A DNA stretch of 64,000 nt. Source: Atriophallophorus winterbourni (lineage: Eukaryota > Platyhelminthes > Trematoda > Plagiorchiida > Microphallidae). The notes under the pieces are model-generated. The model was not told where the DNA came from, did not search any database, and saw nothing but the letters and a program-made list of their open reading frames with translations. How positions within the stretch are numbered: the stretch's first letter is position 1; every line of letters starts with the position of its first letter. Location of the stretch: positions 62,001 through 126,000 of the forward strand of contig JACCGJ010010690.1 in assembly GCA_013407085.1 (NCBI GenBank), given 5' to 3'. The translations under genes were made by a program, and so were the position numbers. This document shows positions 58,870 through 64,000 of the stretch, in pieces.

Positions 58870-60060
58870 CGTTCCTTATCCTCGGTAACAACCTCTGCGA
58901 GAATCTTCCAAATTTTCTCCGAACAATTGCTAGCAGTCTGCTAGTTTGTCGATATACATTCTGGCAGTGAACCGCGAAGTTCAGGCATACACTAATCCAT
59001 ACTTCAAGTTCCTTTTACACCGAGCCGCATGCCGAGTTTCCAGTTCCCATTTGGTATGTCCAAGGCACTTTTGTGACCAAATTAAATTTAACTATTTTTC
59101 GTAGTTTGCATATATTCCTAGCCTTAGGGCCTTCAGCCTATTGCCAAATCGTACACACTGCCCGATGAACTTTGCTTCCTTTGTGGGTCATCCGGTCATG
59201 GTTGAAATTAACGCTGTTCAGTTTTGTGCGCACAAACAGTGATTCTTTTGATGGATTGTGGGTAACGTTTTACCTATGACACAGAAGCTCCTTGCAAGGA
59301 TGGAACATCTTGCTTTTCTATGTGTTGAATGGTATATTATTCACAGCCGCCCAATCTGACATGTTGTCCCTTCACAGTTTATAAAATCTTCAGCGGAACT
59401 GATACGCGTCTAACTTTTCATATAATCGGCGAACTGAACAATTTTGGTTGATATGAGTGGGGATAAATCATTTACGTTTTGGGAATAAAAAAGCGGACCT
59501 AGCAAATTAACTTCTTGCACTCCGCGGTTTGCTTTATTCTTATTTGAAAGCATTTCATTTACTCTAAATCTTGCGTGGTGAGCTGACAAATAGTCGCATA
59601 ATCATGAAAGCAGTGGATCACAGATTCTCAAACGCATCAGTTTTGGTTGATGCAAATAATTAATTTTTCTGTAAAATTTGTTAGAAATGTCCAAGTAACA
59701 AACATGAATGCAATTATCACTATTCACCTTTAACGCTATGAGAAATTTCGTCAGACAAGCGCGGTACGATCGAAATACATGCTGTGATAGAGAAACGAAA
59801 ATATGCATTTCAAAGAGTGAAACAATTCTTTCTGATGCTATACGCTTTATGACTTTGCCACTATGAGCCAATAGTGTTACGTGACGATAATTGCCAGCGT
59901 CAGCTTGGCAACCGCCTTTGTAGATAAATGTGATCACGCCAGACTTCCAATCATTTGGTACCACTCCCTTAAGCAAATTTTCAAAAAGCGGGCGATGGCA
60001 GAACCTGAGAAATTCCGATGCAGTGCCATCCGCCCCAGGGGATTACATTCAGCTTGAGAA
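58870..60060 (-). mobile_element. CR1-like LINE remnant, RT
   Basis: On the - strand from 60050: GADGTASEFLRF, LKGVVPNDWKSGVITFIYKG, ADAGNYRHVTLLAHSGKVIK, SLSQHVFRSYRACLTKFLIA and CIHVCYLDISNKF. Further down, decayed catalytic and C-terminal parts resemble the copies at 20.9 and 49.9 kb (shared CAGTCTGCTAGTTTGTCGAT with variants). Its 3' part abuts array B at about 58865. Confidence 0.8.
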
Positions 60061-61575
60061 ATTAACATGTGACAACCTCTTGATTTATCAAAAGTTTTCA
60101 AACATTTGAATCCTGAGTTTCATGAATGCTCACAGCGTTCCACTAAATTGTTTGGCAAGCAGACTTTATAATAATAAATCGCGAGAGCGTTTGCAGTTTC
60201 CAATTCGGTATCTGTGAGTCTACCACCAATATGCACGGCGAAAATACCTGGTTTGACTTACTTTCACGTTCATGATTTTGCATTATAACTTAGGATCGCG
60301 TTCCATTGTTGGCAGCAACACTAATTGGTAAGATTTTTTGTCCTCTCGAATAAGTGAAGTCATTATGTTGCATGACATACGAAAATGTTTATTGAATAAG
60401 GACCGCTTAGCTTAAGGCTTGTAGTAGACGCGAATTAAGTTTTGACTAACCTGCCCACTTTGAAATGTAATTTAAACCGCTGAGCTTTACGCCAAGTGAG
60501 CCATAGCTTTTTCCTTTATCTGCAGCTTTCCTTGTTAATTTGTTACAAATTTGAAATAAAGTGTTCTCCCCATTGGTGCACTGAGAGGTACACCACAGTG
60601 ATTAAATATAGAGAACTAGATATCGCACGAGTAGCAAGTGCTTTATCTGCACGTAACCGTGGGGACCAAATAAAAACTATGCCCATATATGTGGACAACG
60701 ATCCGATCGCTGTTTTTTTACTAGAACCAAGTTAAATAAAAGACAAAATTGCCTAATGGGACGTGATGTTGACCTTGAAGTTTCATACATGCTAGGCAGT
60801 TTTAGATTACGAAACAGGGTTTCCCATTCCACTTTCATTGAATTGCTAGCTTCAATTATAGAACACAATCATGTTTTCATGCACAAATGCCCCAACCTTA
60901 TTTACTTTCTCTGTCAATAACTACATTTCCGTTACGTCACGACAGATAACGCGTGCAAGTCAAGAGATGAAATCGATTATTGCGGGATATTCCCGGCAGC
61001 AATTACGGAACAGTTTAACTATTGAGCAGCATGTATGCCATGAATAGTGAAGCGCATCGTCGAGGCATTCCTTCAATGTAGAACATTTTGCGGTCATTTT
61101 AAAAGACTAAAACTTTTGAACTAACGTTGAATTTGCCAAATATAACGTGTTTTGTACGCATAAATTTTCCTAATTGCTCATTATATTATTCGATGTGCAC
61201 AGTACATTTGGCCAATACTGACCAATCACACTGAGAGTATTGGTCAGACTATTTTCGAATTATCTGATTGGCTTTTCTGTAGGGTAAATACTTTGAAGCG
61301 GTAGAATGTCCAGTTATGATGAAGAGCTATGTGGATACTCAATTGTTATTTCTTCCTATATGTTATCGCGGAAATGGAATTGAATATTGATCCAGCTATT
61401 AGTAAGTGAAATTTTCGAATTGCAAGCATTAGTTGAAACAAATAAAAAAACAGTTCCGCACACGTTTAAAAGTAATAATTGCAGTAATACATTTCTTCGA
61501 AATCGAGTTTGTTATAAACAATTAAGTAAAACACGTATTCATTCAGCATCATTCTGTGAAATTTCTCCATAGATT

Positions 61576-61616
<41 letters not shown>

Positions 61617-63124
61617 ACGAAATGCTTGAATTTGCAGTGCCTTGCTGAGCAATCTCAATTTCACAATTTATACGGAAATTATTTTTTGAGATCCTTCTTT
61701 TAATATATAAATTAGCACAGGAAGTCCGTTTATATAAAATTTGTCAGAATATTATTATTCTCATGGATTAGGTATACTGATCAATTTTATCAAAATTATT
61801 TTTGAAATATTGAAAGCGTTTCATCTGAAATACATTGATTATCCGAGGAAACATGGTGTATATTCAGAAGACGTTACCGGAAAATTAAAATCTGTCATCA
61901 TAGGACAAACGAAGGTCTAGTTAAAATTGTGCCATTAGCTGTTTGTAATGAATGGCAAACATTTATTTGGGAATGATCACGAAGTATTTTGTGGAGCTCA
62001 TACTCCATCAGATTAGTATTAACTTATCTTATGTTTGTGATCCAATATTATACTGAAAATTCTAAATCACGTCAAGATTTTTATTCCCGATGTGAGGAAG
62101 ATGTGTACTCAAGATTTTAGTATTCTTTTCTTGGTGTACATATATTTAGAGGTGTTAACATAACTTGTATTGAGTAGAATAATTGACATAATAGTAAAAC
62201 AACTATTGTTGATTTAGTCACTTTACGGCAGTATATACAAACATTAAATTGTTGTTTAGCTCTTCCTAAATGCCGAAAGTTTGAAATGATAAATCTGATG
62301 TAAAAATGTAATCAAGTTCTGGTCTTACTTATAAATAAGAATGTTCGCTGTTTCCGAGTGTAATACGGATTATTATGAAGCATACCGTAAACTAAGTATG
62401 CTAAAATAATAGCCAATAGAGGTGCACACAGAAGCATACTCTACAATGATTGTTCACAAAAATCTGACAACCTTCTCGACATGCTCCATTAACACGCACC
62501 TACTTATGCCAAATTTTACTGCAATTTGTTTTACCATGATCGAAGGTCAAAACTCAAACTGAAAGAAATCCGACATTGACGCACGTGTGACTCGATATTT
62601 ATTTTCGACTCCTAATTGTTTATTATATCAGCATTCAGTGTGTATATAAAGTAAACTAACCTCGAGTGTACACTTTTACACCACACGATGGTTCATAGTT
62701 TATCAGACTCCGTAGGCATTTGAACTACTTTCAATACGTAAGTTTTGTGTAATAATAATGAAATTGGAAGATCCGTTGAGTTTGGTCCCAGTCAAAATTC
62801 CCCCCCCCAAGAATTTGCGTCTTTAAATCCCCGATTATGTAACGAGAGGGTCTTTTGCAACATAGATGGTTACTGATGTTAAGCTCTAAATAAAAAAATT
62901 TCGTGTTTTAATCAATGGTTAATTGTTTGAAAAATGCATTAGTTTCAAGTACCGTAGCGTAACGTTGACCTATAGCCTTAACTAGAATTATCGCGTGATT
63001 TCTTATTTCTAAAAAGTTCGCCGGCTTTGCTGCTATGCTCATTGATCGTTGATCAACACTTAAGTGATTGCGAAAGATTGACCAGAATCATTTGATTCAA
63101 CAGTGCACCTCCTATTGCACTTAC
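60061..63124. other. No gene recognised
   Basis: 3 kb of AT-rich DNA with short unsupported frames (60496-60735, 61387-61572) and a TA microsatellite. Confidence 0.5.
61577..61612. repeat. (TA)n microsatellite
   Basis: About 36 bp of uninterrupted TA repeats. Confidence 0.95.
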
Positions 63125-63230
63125 TTTACTTTTGTGCAACTAGCTCTTCCTGAAGAATGAGTCGGCTTTTTTGAAGAGTCTTGGAAATTTGGGTACAAAG
63201 CGAGCTCTTTATTGCCCGCAGATACTTCTC
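63125..63230. repeat. Dispersed repeat, second copy of the 6674 block
   Basis: CTCTTCCTGAAGAATGAGTC, GAAGAGTCTTGGAAATTTGG and GTACAAAGCGAGC match the start of the repeat at 6674. Confidence 0.6.
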
Positions 63231-63319
63231 CTTCAAGCCAAGTTAATATCTCTTCGCGTATTCATGAATAAAATAGATTCAGTAAATCTTTTGTTCTTTA
63301 CCTAACCAGAAATCTGGTT

Positions 63320-63690
63320 TTATTCATAGATCTATGCATATATGATATGCGGGTTAAACAAGCTATACTTTAAAAGACTCAACAAATTTACATAGGTTCC
63401 GTTGGTAAAAAAATTATCACCAATTTTGTTGAGGATTATTATCCAAATATTATATGGGCATCTAATGATTTTGACAGCATCACTGTTAACAAATGGTACC
63501 GCGTCAGTGGATAAACTGTTCCACATTTGCACAATGCGAACAGGTAATGCATATTTGCGGCAGTTTTTTAAATTAAATTCAACTTTGATGGCGCAAAACA
63601 TATAGTTTGAAAAAATGAATAATATGAGAGCTTCAAATAATATAACAAGCAAAAACGGATTTTGGTTGCTTGCCGAGTAGTTCAAGAATT
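63320..63690 (-). mobile_element. CR1-like LINE 3' end
   Basis: On the - strand: NLKNCRKYALPVRIVQMWNS, LSTDAVPFVNSDAVKI and a 3' end with a repeated ATCTATGAAT-like motif near 63325. Same C-terminal block as at 32.5 kb. Confidence 0.75.
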
Positions 63691-64000
63691 AGATTAAAAT
63701 CCAAAGGTCAGAAATCGTTTTCGTTTGCACATTGGGGTTTCACATGTAGATACATGGGGTCGAGATGCATAGTATTCTTCGATGCACAGGTTAATGGTCA
63801 AAAATACATCGTTTCTCTTTATTATGTTTTGATTTGGGGAGTTAACAGCATAAGCGTGTGGATTGTTCCAAGTAAAACAAACTCGTACGGCGAAAATGTC
63901 TTCTACGTTTGACGCGCGAATGAGGGACAGTCGGAGTCGATGTGTGAGCTCTTGTCCTTTGCGAGACCCATGAATTAAATAAGCATCGCAGAAGGTTATT
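63691..64000. other. No gene recognised
   Basis: An 80-codon frame at 63670-63912 (+) has no recognisable motif; nothing else supported. Confidence 0.4.

Noticed and set aside
61201..61260. Inverted repeat CCAATACT..AGTATTGG
   Set aside because: Short and isolated; no link to any element or gene was seen.
1..64000. CRISPR arrays, rRNA genes and bacterial-type operons
   Set aside because: None seen; the window is clearly eukaryotic nuclear DNA.

Overview
The window looks like AT-rich nuclear DNA from a flatworm, most likely a digenean fluke. The evidence is spliced host genes with animal-type orthologs, long introns full of decayed repeats, CR1-like and RTE-like LINEs, a Penelope-like element with a GIY-YIG domain, and short repeats carrying hammerhead ribozymes. 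The fluke assignment is inference; species cannot be read from the sequence.

Two host genes are clear, both on the + strand in the first 17 kb. ERGIC2, a cargo receptor cycling between ER and Golgi, enters from the left with its 5' exons outside the window. Four exons are visible (2115-2326, 5945-6069, 6151-6248, 9405-9725). About 2 kb downstream is a complete two-exon gene for prohormone convertase 2 (PC2; 11780-13357 and 16201-16596, about 657 aa). It has the catalytic Asp/His/Ser, the PC2-specific Asp in the oxyanion hole and an RRGD motif in the P domain. Weak exon candidates lie at 19465-19830 (+) and 33009-33499 (-).

From about 20 kb to the right end the window is mainly a layered transposon landscape. 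CR1-like LINE remnants, all on the - strand, lie at 20.9-22.5, 26.0-31.2, 32.3-32.8, 35.3-36.3, 48.75-48.9, 49.5-50.7, 58.9-60.1 and 63.3-63.7 kb. An apparently full-length RTE-like LINE (27075-30537) sits inside the RT of one of them and is framed by a 10-bp target-site duplication (TSD). A 367-bp RTE deletion derivative (23144-23510) has a perfect 13-bp TSD. A LINE on the + strand occupies 52.4-55.1 kb. A head-to-head pair of truncated Penelope-like copies (41983-43464, 11-bp TSD) interrupts a Ty3/Gypsy-like gag remnant. Another LINE (45143-46800) interrupts a tandem repeat array.

The most interesting layer is a superfamily of 230-245 bp repeats, each carrying a type-I hammerhead ribozyme with the minimal self-complementary stem III typical of retrozymes and Penelope elements. 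Subfamily A forms an array at 44.13-47.25 kb, subfamily B an array of ten units at 56.58-58.86 kb, and single or decayed copies are scattered elsewhere. Both arms of the Penelope element, 0.7 kb from array A, carry their own hammerhead. This suggests, but does not prove, that non-autonomous ribozyme repeats here depend on Penelope-type reverse transcriptase.
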